64,000 nt of DNA from Aphrocallistes beatrix (GCA_963281255.1 OY725493.1:1549550-1613549), one strand, 5' to 3'; positions 10,467-20,995 are shown, counted from the stretch's first letter. Notes: a model not told the origin generated them from the letters alone. A program made the numbers and translations.

Positions 10467-11441
10467 ATGGCAACTAAGTGCATTATTCCTGAAATTGACA
10501 TCAGCGCGCTCTTCAACGATTCGCTTGAAGCTGAAAAGAAATCGGTTCAGGACCAGATCAAGTATGCATGCGAGTCCATCGGTTTCATGACAATAGTAGG
10601 TCACAATGTACCACAAGATGTTATCACTTCCATGTTGGAAGCAGCGAGGGAGTTCATGTACTTACCCACAGATGTGAAATTGTCTGCAGCCTCACAGAAA
10701 TGGAATCCATCCAGTAAGAACAAGTACCGCGGGTATTGGCCCAGCTCCGTTTTCGGTAAAGAGGGTCTCGATATAACGGACTATAAATACAAGGGCGAGC
10801 TCAAAGACACATTCCACCTTTATGAGGAGAATGCATTCCCAAAAGAAGTCAGTGAAAAATGGCTCAAGTCTGTACACGGCTATTATGACCATCTCCATCG
10901 GTTAGGAGTCACTCTACTAAAGAACGTTTTCGAGTGTTTTGGTTCTGATACCAAGCGCGCAGAGGAGGCGCTGGAGCGTCCATATTCCCTACTAACACTG
11001 CGAATCAACTATTATCCTGAACATAAGGGTGATGATGAGGGGGTTGAGATTTCTCCTGAGGGGTATAAGCTGTCTTGTGAGACACATAAAGACGGATCTC
11101 CTTTCACCATCCTCTACCAAGATAGCCTCGGCCCACTCCAAGTTCAAAGCCCACATGATCTTACTTGGCATGATGTCCCATACAACCCAAATGCTTTCGT
11201 CGTCAACACTGGTGTTGGCCTACAACGACTTACAAACGATCGTTGGAAAGCGACGAACCATCGAGTACTCTTCAATACACTGGAGAGGATCTCTATCCCT
11301 GCTTTCATTGAGTTTCGATGGGATTTCCCATTAGATCCCAAATATCTTTGTCCAGACGAAAAATCCAATTATGATGTCCAATTATACGGCGAGTATATAA
11401 CCAAATCGAATAAAAACTTCAAAGAGTATCAAAGGCATTAA
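10467..11441 (+). CDS. 2-oxoglutarate/Fe(II)-dependent dioxygenase (isopenicillin-N-synthase-like)
   Basis: Single exon, 324 residues from the ATG at 10467. The frame also allows 10449 (330 residues), but that ATG overlaps an acceptor-like AATGCAG, so the later start is preferred. The N-terminal DIOX_N segment includes PEIDISALF and CESIGFMTIVGHNVP. The catalytic double-stranded beta helix carries the iron triad His207-x-Asp209 (ETHKDGSP) and His265 (KATNHRV), and the 2-oxoglutarate-binding RIS (Arg274, Ser276). All key residues are present, so it should be active. The family includes plant and fungal oxidases and several animal proteins of unknown substrate; the substrate here cannot be named. 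Confidence 0.88.
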   Translation: MATKCIIPEIDISALFNDSLEAEKKSVQDQIKYACESIGFMTIVGHNVPQDVITSMLEAAREFMYLPTDVKLSAASQKWNPSSKNKYRGYWPSSVFGKEGLDITDYKYKGELKDTFHLYEENAFPKEVSEKWLKSVHGYYDHLHRLGVTLLKNVFECFGSDTKRAEEALERPYSLLTLRINYYPEHKGDDEGVEISPEGYKLSCETHKDGSPFTILYQDSLGPLQVQSPHDLTWHDVPYNPNAFVVNTGVGLQRLTNDRWKATNHRVLFNTLERISIPAFIEFRWDFPLDPKYLCPDEKSNYDVQLYGEYITKSNKNFKEYQRH

Positions 11442-11466
11442 GGCAATAGCCAGAGTTCTCTTTCCA

Positions 11467-11472
11467 AATAAA
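11467..11472 (+). promoter_or_regulatory. Polyadenylation signal of the oxygenase gene
   Basis: AATAAA 26 bases past the stop codon, on the coding strand. Confidence 0.5.
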
Positions 11473-11707
11473 ATGAAACTAGTTTACAGATAGAAACAGC
11501 ACTGTTTGACGTTTTATCAAGATATTTCTAGTTTTCAACTCCTTAACTTTTGAATATCAGCCATAAATTCTTAATATTTTTAGCTATACATACACCAACA
11601 ATTGGAACTTATATTTTCCCATTCAAATATATATTGCATGTCTAAACAGCTCGTGTTTAATTACAATGGACAATGGATTATGCTAACTCAATTTCGGTGA
11701 AGCGCAT

Positions 11708-13020
11708 GCATTAGTTCGAATTTTGATGTTGTCATTAGTTCGAATTTTATGAATTGTCATTAGTTCGAATGGATTTTCAATGTACTGTCATTAGTTCGAA
11801 TAGATTTTCAATGTACTGTCATTAGTTCGAATAGATTTTCAATGTACTGTCATTAGTTCGAATGGATTTCAATATACGTACTGTCATTAGTTCGAATGGA
11901 TTTTCAATGTACTGTCATTAGTTCGAATGGATTTTCAATGTACTGTTGTGTCATTACTACATATATGATCTACGTATTATTTGTTGTTAACATCGAAGTT
12001 AACAACGTACTTTTGAGATACGAAATTCATCCAATACGATTATTAAAAGTTTTTATTCTACATTTTGACAGTACACTGAAAATCCATTCGAACTACAGGG
12101 TGACACATAAGTTCTGTTACAAGTTTCATTAGGTATAAAATTTCTTATACTCAAATGATCTTAGTTATTATGGTCCTTAGAGATTGTAATTCGAATATTT
12201 TCAATGATTTTAGAAGATTTTTCGATTCTATGACTTAGAAATGTGTTTTGTATGGTGAATTTTGAGAAAAAAAAATGTGTCCTGGCACGCAGCGAAAATC
12301 GCGAATCAGGGCCCACTGCTACTGTAAAAAATGTCTTCATAATCGATGTCCCATGACGATTTAGCACCAGGTACCTTTCATTCGCCATAGAAATATTTCA
12401 TAAATCCACTGAATTCGTTATCAGAAACTAGAAAAAGTTATTCAGTCGCAGTTCAAATCAGGTACATTTTGATAAATTCCCCAAAATGGCACTTTTTTTC
12501 ACATCACAAAAGAATCTAATTCGATTGGTCTTCAAAATGCACTGATCTGAACATCTTATATCTCTACAAATTTAGAGTGTTCGAGGAACATGTGTGAGCT
12601 AATTTTCCTAGAATTTGAAGACTCTGGGAAGATAACTTGAAAAGCAGTGGACCTTGATTCACGATTTTTGCTGCGTGCAAGGACACTTTTTTTTTCTCAA
12701 AACTCACCATACAAAACACATTTCTAAGTCATAGAATCGAAAAATCTTTTAAAATCATTGAAAATATTCGAATTACAATCTCTAAGGACCATAATAACTA
12801 AGATCGTTTGAGTATAATAAATTTTATACCTAATGAAGCTTGTAACAGAACTTATGTGTCACCCTGTAATGATAATACATTAAAAATCTATTCGAACTAA
12901 TGACAGTACATTGAAAATCCATTCGAACTAATGACAGTACATTAAAAATCCATTCGAACTAATGACAGTACACTGAAAATCCATTCGAACTAATGACAAC
13001 ATCAAAATTCGAACTAATGC
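11708..13020. repeat. Fold-back repeat with arrays of a 31-bp TTAGTTCGAAT unit
   Basis: About eight direct copies of a unit of about 31 bp (TGTCATTAGTTCGAAT plus GGATTTTCAATGTAC) run from 11708 to 11945. The same unit recurs in reverse complement at 12070-12095 and 12869-13020, at least five copies. The ends are also inverted (GCATTAGTTCGAATTTTGA left; TCAAAATTCGAACTAATGC right). This is a fold-back element with subterminal tandem repeats; a second element interrupts its right arm at 12096-12866. No coding capacity seen. Confidence 0.8.
12096..12866. mobile_element. 771-bp TA-flanked mariner-type non-autonomous element, nested
   Basis: Terminal inverted repeats of about 220 bp (12096-12317 and about 12650-12866) begin CAGGGTGACACATAAGTT and end with its reverse complement. 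TA flanks both sides (12094-12095, 12867-12868). It has split one 31-bp unit of the surrounding fold-back repeat. No transposase frame is visible; the frames in it are not coding-like. Confidence 0.85.
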
Positions 13021-13568
13021 AGCGTCCCCATTCCGGTTAAGCCATTTTGGGCGGGGAAGCCATAGAAATTCAAAGCCCATGCGAAAAAAAAAAATGTTTA
13101 TACATCAATGCTCAACTAAATCAGCATATGGTGGTGGCTATCTTAACCACCATTTTACTTTTTCTGGTGGCTAATAGCCACCAAATTCCAAAAACGCGAT
13201 ATAAATATACCAGTGGCTTATCGTTAAATGTTGGTGGCCATCGCCACCAAATCACCAGATTTGTCTAGCACTGTATATGTGTTTTAAAATGTTTTGGTTG
13301 GCCAGACAAATAAAAATTTGCATCCGCTGGTGAAATTGATTTTCTGGTAATTAATAGCTGTTTATGATGTATTATTCCCTTAACATTGTTCAGTTTAGAA
13401 ATGAAATATCAAATATTTTTGCCGCGTATCAATCGAGAACAGTTATTAATTATTTATTACTTAATTATAGCAAAATGAATATCATACAATGTAAAATATG
13501 AGTACGTATATACACACAGATATTGCTTAATTAAATCGTGCGTTTGCTTGGGCTAGCTAGGAGAAGGA
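13021..13568. other. Intergenic with short GGTGGCTA inverted motifs
   Basis: Between 13128 and 13258 the motif GTGGCTA/TAGCCACC recurs in both orientations (for example GGTGGCTAATAGCCACC). No gene is supported. Confidence 0.45.
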
Positions 13569-13922
13569 TTACACAATTTTGATTTCACTATTGTCATCTT
13601 CACTATCATATTTATTTTGTATTTGCGAAATAATCCAATATTTACGCCTTTTCAGTATCTCCACTTCTACATTCAAGCTGAAGAACTCTTTCTTTAATTG
13701 CGCGAGCGTCTCTAGCAAAGAATAATATTCATTTGACTTTCGCGAGCGACTTTCTCGGCGGTATTTTTTCATTTTACTGTTTCGTCGTAGCTTTTTAATG
13801 CTCTGCTGCTCAATTTTGGGGATTTTTTCGTCTGTTAACCTTTTATTGAGTTCTTTAATGCTAAGGCCTGTGATATCTTCTTCAGGGATTAATCTTTGGC
13901 TAGTTTTGTTGTTAGTTGTCAT
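13569..13922 (-). CDS. Small CNC/Maf-like bZIP protein, copy 1
   Basis: 117 residues, single exon, minus strand; a TATTTAG acceptor-like site lies 1 base before the ATG. Residues about 17-45 (DITGLSIKELNKRL) look like the extended homology region that precedes the basic region in CNC (NRF2, SKN-1) and Maf proteins. The basic region, about 45-65, reads KKLRRNSKMKKYRRESRSRK. Four leucines follow at exact seven-residue spacing (from YYSLLETLAQLKK to VEILK), giving a leucine zipper. The position of the bZIP invariant Asn is Met, and the usual AAxxC is YRRES. An acidic tail (YDSEDDNSE) ends the protein. It is very short, with no transactivation domain, like small Mafs. A paralogue lies at 22.3 kb and a pseudogene at 16.8 kb. 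Whether it binds DNA is unknown. Confidence 0.7.
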   Translation of the reverse strand: MTTNNKTSQRLIPEEDITGLSIKELNKRLTDEKIPKIEQQSIKKLRRNSKMKKYRRESRSRKSNEYYSLLETLAQLKKEFFSLNVEVEILKRRKYWIISQIQNKYDSEDDNSEIKIV

Positions 13923-14276
13923 TCTAAATAGGGTGTCAAGGTTAGTTTGGTCTGAAAATCAATCGTTTATATATTTTTCTGCCTAAGTGCACCTGATGGA
14001 TAGATATACCTATGTCAAACGAAAGCTGTGGTTTGTAATTAATATTTAATTGGATTAGACCACATCACACAATACCGTTCCACTTTATTGCAAGTCGCAA
14101 ACTATCACGGACTTACGCTTATGATATGGTTTATTGGCACAAGAAACAAATCGTTAAGAATACTCGTAGTCTTGAATCTAAGCTCTTAATACGTTACAAT
14201 CAGTTTTGTATTTTATTTTTTAGAACTTAGAATCTTAGACTCATAATATTATAACCTCCACGAATAACAAGATTCG

Positions 14277-14336
14277 TCTGTAAGCAAATTATTTTAAGGC
14301 ACTCGCATATTGACTTAAAAATAATTTGCTTACAGA
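14277..14336. repeat. Inverted repeat, 22-bp arms
   Basis: TCTGTAAGCAAATTATTTTA at 14277 pairs with its near-perfect complement ending at 14336, with a 15-base spacer. It may be a short MITE remnant or a cruciform; it also shows as a long hairpin in either strand. Confidence 0.6.
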
Positions 14337-14375
14337 AATTTTTCTTTTGGATATCAAAATGCCTCTTGCTTTAAT

Positions 14376-14554
14376 GGGTAATGCGGAAACGGTTCGACTT
14401 TTCGAAAAAGGAAATAGTTCGAATTGTGGATTTAGGAAATAGTTCGACTTTTTATCATTAGGATTAATGGTGGGTTTTTTTTCCAACTACGTGTATTTCC
14501 TTTTTTGAAAGTCGAACTATTTCCGGTTTTTGTGCGAACTATTTCACCATACCC
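14376..14554. mobile_element. 179-bp fold-back MITE with 6-bp flanking duplication
   Basis: The ends GGGTAATGCGGAAACGGTTCG and the complement of GGGTATGGTGAAATAGTTCG form imperfect terminal inverted repeats; inner ATAGTTCGA motifs recur in both directions. TTTAAT flanks both sides (14370-14375, 14555-14560), a possible target duplication. No coding capacity. Confidence 0.6.
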
Positions 14555-14560
14555 TTTAAT

Positions 14561-15832
14561 GCAGCCCCACTGCAGTTAAATTAAAAGCAAAATTATCATA
14601 CTTGATTACGTATTTATCAAATGGTGTATTCTCCCTGATTCCCTGATGAGATGTGAAGGGATATCAGTTCCTTTCCTTCGCAAGGCTTAAGTCTCAATTC
14701 GAGTCCTTGAGATTGGAAATTTTCAGATTAAATCCCAGTCCAATTCTGAATGGTAGTGATATTTAACCGTGAATTTCCAATTTGTTTTTGACGAAAATTA
14801 TATTTTGTCTTGATACTGGTGAGTTAAGATTGTCATCAAAGCAGAATTACGTATATTGCTATAATTCTTAATAGCTAATAGCGAGCGTTCTTTTGCATTT
14901 TTATAAAATCGATTATCTGATTCGAGCTAATCGAATTTGGTGAAGAAATTCCAATATGTTTTAAGATACAATTATACGATAATTGTTTTGACTGCAACAT
15001 AATCTCCACGTATCTATTCGATAACGATGAATACCTCTTGTGATTAACACACCGACTCGGTTTCTTAACATTCATGAACTTAGTTTTGTTAGTAAAATGG
15101 TTGTTTTATTTTGTGATAAATATTTTACACTTTATTCAACCTACACGAATACTTGCTAAATATCTAATCACAATCTCCAGATGCTTAAGTACCTATTATA
15201 ATGATTTTTAAGTGGTGAAGATGTCTACCTTTTTTCACAAAAATGTGTTTTTCATGGATTATTCCTCGTAGAATGATACCAACATATTACACTTTGTTAC
15301 TACGCATTTCCTACATTATTACTTGTTGAAAATTCATCCATCTGATGTGGATTTGGCTCACTTGTACCCCTAGAAGCAACAGAAAAAAGGCTACATTTAA
15401 TGTTGTTAAGTATGAATATACACCAAAGGGACACAAGTATTTGAAGACTTCATTATTTCACATACAAATTGTACTAATATGGGTCTATTCATGAAGAGAA
15501 ATACTTCTAAACGGTATGGGATCAGCTAATCGGTTACCAGATTCGAATACAAATTCCAATTAGTCACAGTTGAATTTTTCTAATTAAACATTCATTCCTA
15601 ACTTTTGAAATTATCAATCAGTGATACCTTATGCCACCTATGCCCATTTATACATGATGGCAATGAATTACCCATGATGGCTCAGGCTGATAAGATTATT
15701 CATTGAGTTGAGTAATTTATGAGATATGTTCAACTATAACTTATTCGAATGTGTAGATTTCGAATCTGAAATCAGACTCTTAGTATCTCTTAGAATTTAT
15801 TGCCTTTCTTAAAAAAATCCAATTTAGTAATA
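14561..15832. other. Gene-free AT-rich stretch
   Basis: I see no supported gene. Only short AT-rich frames occur, none with recognisable composition or domain. Confidence 0.5.
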
Positions 15833-16125
15833 CAGTATATCTTCGCTAATGCGAACACACACTCTTATAATCTGAACGCCCAAACTATAATCTCATTTGC
15901 CCTATGCTTTGAATCGACGTTTATAATTTATATCTTTCAATAAGATTGAGAAAGCTCGTTAAAAAAAAGCAATCATAACAAAGTAATATCCTTTACATTC
16001 TAACAATACAAATTTGTTATAGTTAATACCCCATTGAATTAGTGTTATTTCACTAATCGGAACAAATCCACTAATCCGAACGATTTTTTCGATCATTGGT
16101 ACAGAGCTGTTCGGATTAGCGACTG
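15833..16125. mobile_element. 293-bp TA-flanked MITE (Tc1/pogo-like ends)
   Basis: The right end, read inward on the minus strand, is CAGTCGCTAATCCGAACA; the left end is CAGTATATCTTCGCTAATG continuing CGAACA. TA flanks both sides (15831-15832, 16126-16127). Inner copies of CACTAATCCGAACGA occur. Such CAGT..CGCTAAT..CGAA ends are typical of pogo/Tc1-derived non-autonomous elements. Confidence 0.65.
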
Positions 16126-16784
16126 TATTTATATGGAAAAGAATCAAGTGTCCAAATGCTTTTGTCTGGTTAGTGTATATTTGATGTCAGCAAGACATTG
16201 AAAAGGGATAGGTTGATATTCTACCTAACGTACAAATTTCAAAATTAATGAATCGAATCTTATCTAAACGAAGGGATATTAGATATGCATTTGTCTAGTC
16301 AACGTACAAATATTCAGACATTTCAATATCAAAATTAGCATTTGGAGATCAATTAATCCAGGTACATTTTCTGGAAGGAATCTGATATAATGATGGTGTC
16401 TTTTCAAGATTATGGCATAATTGCATTTGTTATATCTCCAAAGGTGATCCCTCATGTCTCTCTTCGTCACTAATTGGATAAAGAATTAATTAATTAGTCT
16501 CAGTAAGATCATATTTCCTCAGGTAATGCTGTTAAGAAATTCAATCACTGGTAAACAACTGTGGATAGTTATTATAAGCAACACCAACTGAACTCCAACA
16601 CCGTCACAAGTACAAATAGGCAATTTCTACTTTCATATTCTAGCGAGAGTTAGGCAGTAAGGGGCAGGGAAGATGATTAGTCGACACCATCACCTTCAGA
16701 CTTAGTCATATTTTTTGAGTGAAAATATTAAAACTTCTCAAGTTTTCCGCTTCCTGATTCGAACTGATCCTTTCAAACTGCCAT

Positions 16785-16995
16785 CGTTGTTCCAGCAAAT
16801 TTTGGTGTTCTTTTGTCTCTCAAGAGCGACTTTCTCAATGGTACTTCTTCATTTTTATGTTTCGTCGTTGCTTTTTTATATTCTGTTGCTCACATTTGGA
16901 GATCTGTTTCGGGGGTTTTTCTTTTTATTGAGGGCTTTGATGTCGCGAACTGGCTTCTTGTGTTAGCTTTTGGTAGTTTTGTTGTTAGTTGTCAT
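16785..16995 (-). pseudogene. Decayed copy of the small CNC/Maf-like bZIP gene
   Basis: On the minus strand this stretch closely matches the bZIP gene at 22.3 kb, including the start (MTTN), the complement of the basic-region DNA and the segment encoding KICWNN-like zipper residues. The frame is broken by in-frame stops soon after the start codon (eleventh codon TAA) and again before the basic region. A TTCATTAG acceptor-like site still sits 2 bases before the old ATG. No expression is expected as a bZIP protein. Confidence 0.75.
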
Positions 16996-17320
16996 TTCTA
17001 ATGAATTGGTGTTGTTGGAGACTCTTTTACAATAATTCGCAAGAGTATCTAATACTTATAGACATTTCCTTTGCCTATAATATAACCATTTCTTTGACAT
17101 CTACCATCAAAGCCTTTTCCCAAACCTTATTTGATTGAATTAGACTCTGTTATAAGTAGCACCTTCACTCTATTTACGATAATATCTTTCCCCTTGCAAT
17201 CATATGATGTCTGTTGGCAATAGTTTCCTCTAAGAACTCAGATAGACAGTGAATTATTTTCACTTTCATTTCGACGACTGTTATTTTGTGATTGGTTTTG
17301 TTTGATTCATAATAAATTGA

Positions 17321-17430
17321 GAAATCTCCTTCAAATGTGATTGGCTGGCACAATTCTCCATAAGTTTGTATTCATACAAGAATATACATTATTCGTGTTC
17401 CCAACCCAGTCACATTTGAAGGAGGATTTC
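17321..17430. repeat. 110-bp inverted-repeat element
   Basis: GAAATCTCCTTCAAATGTGA at 17321-17340 recurs, with one extra base, as its complement at 17410-17430. The centre is AT-rich and has no gene. Confidence 0.55.
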
Positions 17431-17540
17431 TGCATTTTGTTAGTTGAATTATTTAAAGAGTTTATTGTTTGCAATATTATGTATTATTGTATTAATAACC
17501 TGTCAATACTAACATTGATCTTGACATACTTAAATTATTA

Positions 17541-18331
17541 AAAGTTCAAAATATGTGATACAGTTTCAGTGGTGAAGATTCTTGTAAGGGGTTTGCTTAT
17601 ACTGTGATCGTCAACATAGGGGGAACTTCATTAAGAAGGTATCGCACATCCCACTGCACAATTTGGGTTGTTTTAGGTTAACACGAATCTCACGTATGGG
17701 AATGGACACATCGTACTAATTTAGAATGAGATTCTTTAAACAGCCAACATTTACTCAATTTAATTTTGAATTTACTGTTTCTAAGGGAGGGATTCCCACA
17801 ATAAACTGTTTAAAATCATTTTAGAAGGGATGTTTTTACAAAAAGTGTCCCCCCCCCCCCTACAAAATCTGTCCTGGGGGACAGATTTTGTAAAATATCC
17901 ATGGTACTTTACAAAATATGTCCCCCCCCCTAAACATACTATGATTTGGTATCCTCTGTGAAGCCTGTTAATAAACTAAGTCTCTCTTTTTGCTTAAATT
18001 AAAACTTAGTTTTGAACTTAGTTTATTGCTTAAAATTAATTAAAACTAAGTTTAAGATTTATTGTGATTGTAATTTTTACTCTATTTTCCTACCATACGA
18101 AAATTTATCATTTTAGATGAAATAATTTGCAAATGAATGTAACTATCTGAGTGATTTGATAAATATAAACAAATCAACAATTCACTACACTAACTAGTCA
18201 AAAGTATTTGAGCAACAATTGATTTTTTTCATCAATAATACTACATACAGTAGATATTGGATGTAGTTATTTATGTGACGATTCTACCCGTTCGTCTCAG
18301 GATGATATGGGTTGAGAGTATTAATTTACAA
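17541..18331. other. Gene-free stretch with C/G homopolymer repeats
   Basis: Between 17840 and 17930 three copies of a short motif (ACAAAATNTGTCCCCCCC or its complement) surround long C runs; a similar motif recurs at 21180-21200. No coding sequence is supported. Confidence 0.5.
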
Positions 18332-18952
18332 TTATATGATTCGTGGTAATGATTTGTGCAATTTATTCGTAAACTCAGTTCCGTTGTCGCTAATGATCTG
18401 AACTGGCGCTCCTTGTCTACAATAGATAGAAAATAGACCTCGAGCCAACTCTGGTGCTTCTTTTGAACGAAGAGGTCTGGTTTCTATCCTTCTCGTAAAA
18501 TGGTCGATCACCGACAAAATATATTTGAATCCGTTTGATTCGAGGACCAGTCAAACCATACAAACTCTGAACCACACTTTTGTGATGACAGGAAGAGAAG
18601 TAGGACTTTTCAGGGATGGTTGATTTCGTATGCTGCGTTCGCAAGCTTTCACGTAGACATCAATATATTTTACCATGCTAGGCCAATTGTAGCGATCCAT
18701 CCCAATGTTATAGGTATAGCGAGCGTTTTGGTGACCCGAATTATCGTGCATTTCTTTCAGTATTTCCTCTACCTCAGCCGTTTTAATGACAATCAAATTT
18801 TGATTTCCACATTGCTTTACTAGTTTTCCTTCGATCGCGCTAGATTTCGAAGCTTTTCTGTCGAGATGTCTCTTTTGATCTTTGGTGGAACCGAGAGGAT
18901 ACTGGTCTGATCTAAGATACGTTAAAATCGACTCATATCCAATAAGATCCAT
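18332..18952 (-). pseudogene. Gypsy-type retrotransposon integrase relic
   Basis: Two overlapping minus-strand pieces in different frames belong to one old integrase. The first (18952 down to 18551) shows the H2C2 zinc-binding region: HDNSGHQNARYTYN, RYNWPSM and one of the two expected cysteines (VKACERS). The second (about 18550 down to 18332) shows the start of the DDE core with VIDHFTR and IISDNGTEF. The frame changes between them, the second zinc-ligand Cys is gone, and the catalytic Glu region is missing. No reverse transcriptase, gag or LTRs are visible nearby. It is a broken fragment of a Ty3/gypsy element or of a domesticated integrase-like gene such as the GIN1/KRBA2 group. Confidence 0.75.
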
Positions 18953-19036
18953 GATTAGATTTTAGCAAATCGTAACGAATTTTGAAAACATATTTGTGTA
19001 AACAGCTAAATAAGTACTATTTCCAAATCATAACCA

Positions 19037-19503
19037 CAAGCGCGCTTCGCTTGCTTGCGCTGCGCGGCTGGCGGACACAAAATGTCCGCCGGAGGCTCCC
19101 TTCGGTCGCCTGGGGTCACATTAGTTAATTATAAGGGAGATAACATCTCTAAATACGTCTGTCCTAATGTTATAATCTATATCGCACGAAAAATCACAAA
19201 ATTTACCAATTTGTAAAATTTGGATGAGTAATGATGACGTCATAACAGAGTGATGAGTCATCATATTTGGATGAGAGTTGTGTCAATTTGAGCCTTCTAT
19301 CTCCTATAATGGCTGGTTATGCTCGAATAACTGTATTGCTTAACTTTTAAAAATGTGACAATGACGTCATAATTCCATGATGAGTCGACATTTTCGTCTG
19401 AGCTCAGAACTTACTGGAGCCATAGCCAAAAGACTCCCACATGCCAAAAATCAGCTTTCTGGGCCTGACAGTTTCTTCAATCAATTCGTTACAGATATAT
19501 ATA
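19037..19503. repeat. Interspersed repeat, copy A
   Basis: Begins CAAGCGCGCTTCGCTTGCTT and ends TCAATCAATTCGTTACAG followed by a TATATA run. It carries a perfect hairpin GGCGGACA..TGTCCGCC. A second, slightly longer copy in the same orientation starts 520 bases later. Class unknown; a structured GC-rich end joined to AT-rich body is compatible with a Helitron-like or other non-coding element. Confidence 0.7.
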
Positions 19504-19556
19504 TACGTATATACACACATCACACATATAGATTAATCGAGTTTTAATAGTAAGGA

Positions 19557-20060
19557 CAAGCGCGCATCGCTTGCTTGCGCTGCGCGGCTGGCGGACACTT
19601 CGTGTCCGCCGGAGGCTCCCTTCGGTCGCCTGGAGGTGACATTGGTTAAATATAAGGGAGATGTAATCTCTAAATATGTCCATCTTAGTTTTAAAATCGA
19701 TATCACTCGAAAAAACACCAAATTTGTCAATTTTTAAAATTTTGGTGAGTAATGATGACGTCATAGCAAAGTGATGAGTCATCATTTTTTTGATAATAGT
19801 TGCATCATATGTGAGACGTGTTAGTATACAGATTCTATTAAAATTTCAGCCTTCTATCTCCTATAATGGCTGAGTTATGCCCAAATAACTGTGTTGCTTA
19901 ACTTTTAAAAATGTGACAATGACGTCATAATTCCATGATGAGTCAACATTTTGCTCTGAGCTCAGAACTTACTGGAGCCATAGCCAAAAGACTCCCACAT
20001 GCCAAAAATTAGCTTTCTGTGCCCGGCAGTTTCTTCAATCAATTCGTTACAGGTATATAT
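19557..20060. repeat. Interspersed repeat, copy B
   Basis: Direct repeat of copy A with scattered substitutions and extra bases near 19800. The hairpin stem GGCGGACA/TGTCCGCC is conserved while the loop differs (CTTCG versus CAAAA). The junction sequence ATTAATCGAGTTTTAATAG precedes it and recurs at 21000. Confidence 0.7.
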
Positions 20061-20475
20061 ATATATCTTATATATTAAAATGCTAGGATTTTTTTTTTTT
20101 GTGTTTGTCCGAATTGATTGAAGAATTGGGAAGTCATAGAGGCGTGAAAATTGGCATGTAGGTGTCAAATGATATGCCTACGATTAAGTTCTAAGATCTA
20201 AGCGAAATTTTCACATCTCTGCAAAAAAAATGGAAAACAATTTTTCGCACCTTTTCTATACAAAATAAATGACTACACTATATCACAATAGAGATCATTG
20301 TCAAGTACGACACTACAATGAATAGATTGTCATTGTTATTAATACTTCAAAGCCACAACTTATGTTTGATATCTTAAATGTATTATAGTGTATGGCAATA
20401 AAAAGATTATCTGCATATTTTCTCACCTTTATATACATATTTTCACACCATTTGATGAATTTTGAAAATAATGCT

Positions 20476-20898
20476 AGAGACTAGCTTCCAACGGGTGACA
20501 TGGGGTTTTCAGGGGTGTAGATTTCGAATATCATATTTTCAGATCTATATGATAAATTATTTGTTTACTTTTGTTTACAATAGATACATAAAGTAAACAA
20601 ATTACAAAAATGGGTTAGAGACTTGCTTTCAACGGTTGACATGGGGTTTTCAGGGGTGTTGATTTCGAATATCACATTTTCGAGTAAATTTGAAGATCAA
20701 TTTGTTTACCTTTGTTTACAATAGATACATAAAGTAAACAAATTACAAAAATGGGTTAGAGAGTAGCTTCCAACGGTTGACATGGGGTTTTTAGTACTCT
20801 AGATTTCGAATATTATATTTTCGGATCCATATGAGAAATTATTCGTTGACCTTTGTTTACAATATTTATATAAAGGAAAAAAATCCCAAAATATGTTA
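20476..20898. repeat. Tandem repeat, three units of 141 bp
   Basis: Units start at 20476, 20617 and 20758 with AGAGA(C/G)T..GCTT(C/T)CAACGG, followed by TGACATGGGGTTTT and TAGATTTCGAATAT. The third unit is the most diverged. No coding frame runs through it. Confidence 0.8.
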
Positions 20899-20908
20899 GA
20901 CAGAGTAA

Positions 20909-20995
20909 CTCCAGGCGCCCGTAGGGCGACTCTGCGGGCACGCAGTGTCCGCAAGCCGCGCAGCGCAAGCAAGCGAAGCGTGCTTGTATATATAC
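20909..20995. repeat. Inverted copy of the GC-rich end of repeats A and B
   Basis: In reverse complement this reads ACAAGCACGCTTCGCTTGCT..GCGCTGCGCGGC..GCGGACACTG, matching the first 60 bases of repeats A and B. With the tandem array it probably forms one larger element spanning about 20060-21024. Confidence 0.65.

Noticed and set aside
11708..13020. CRISPR-like array
   Set aside because: The 31-bp units are contiguous tandem repeats without unique spacers and face an inverted array; the DNA is eukaryotic.
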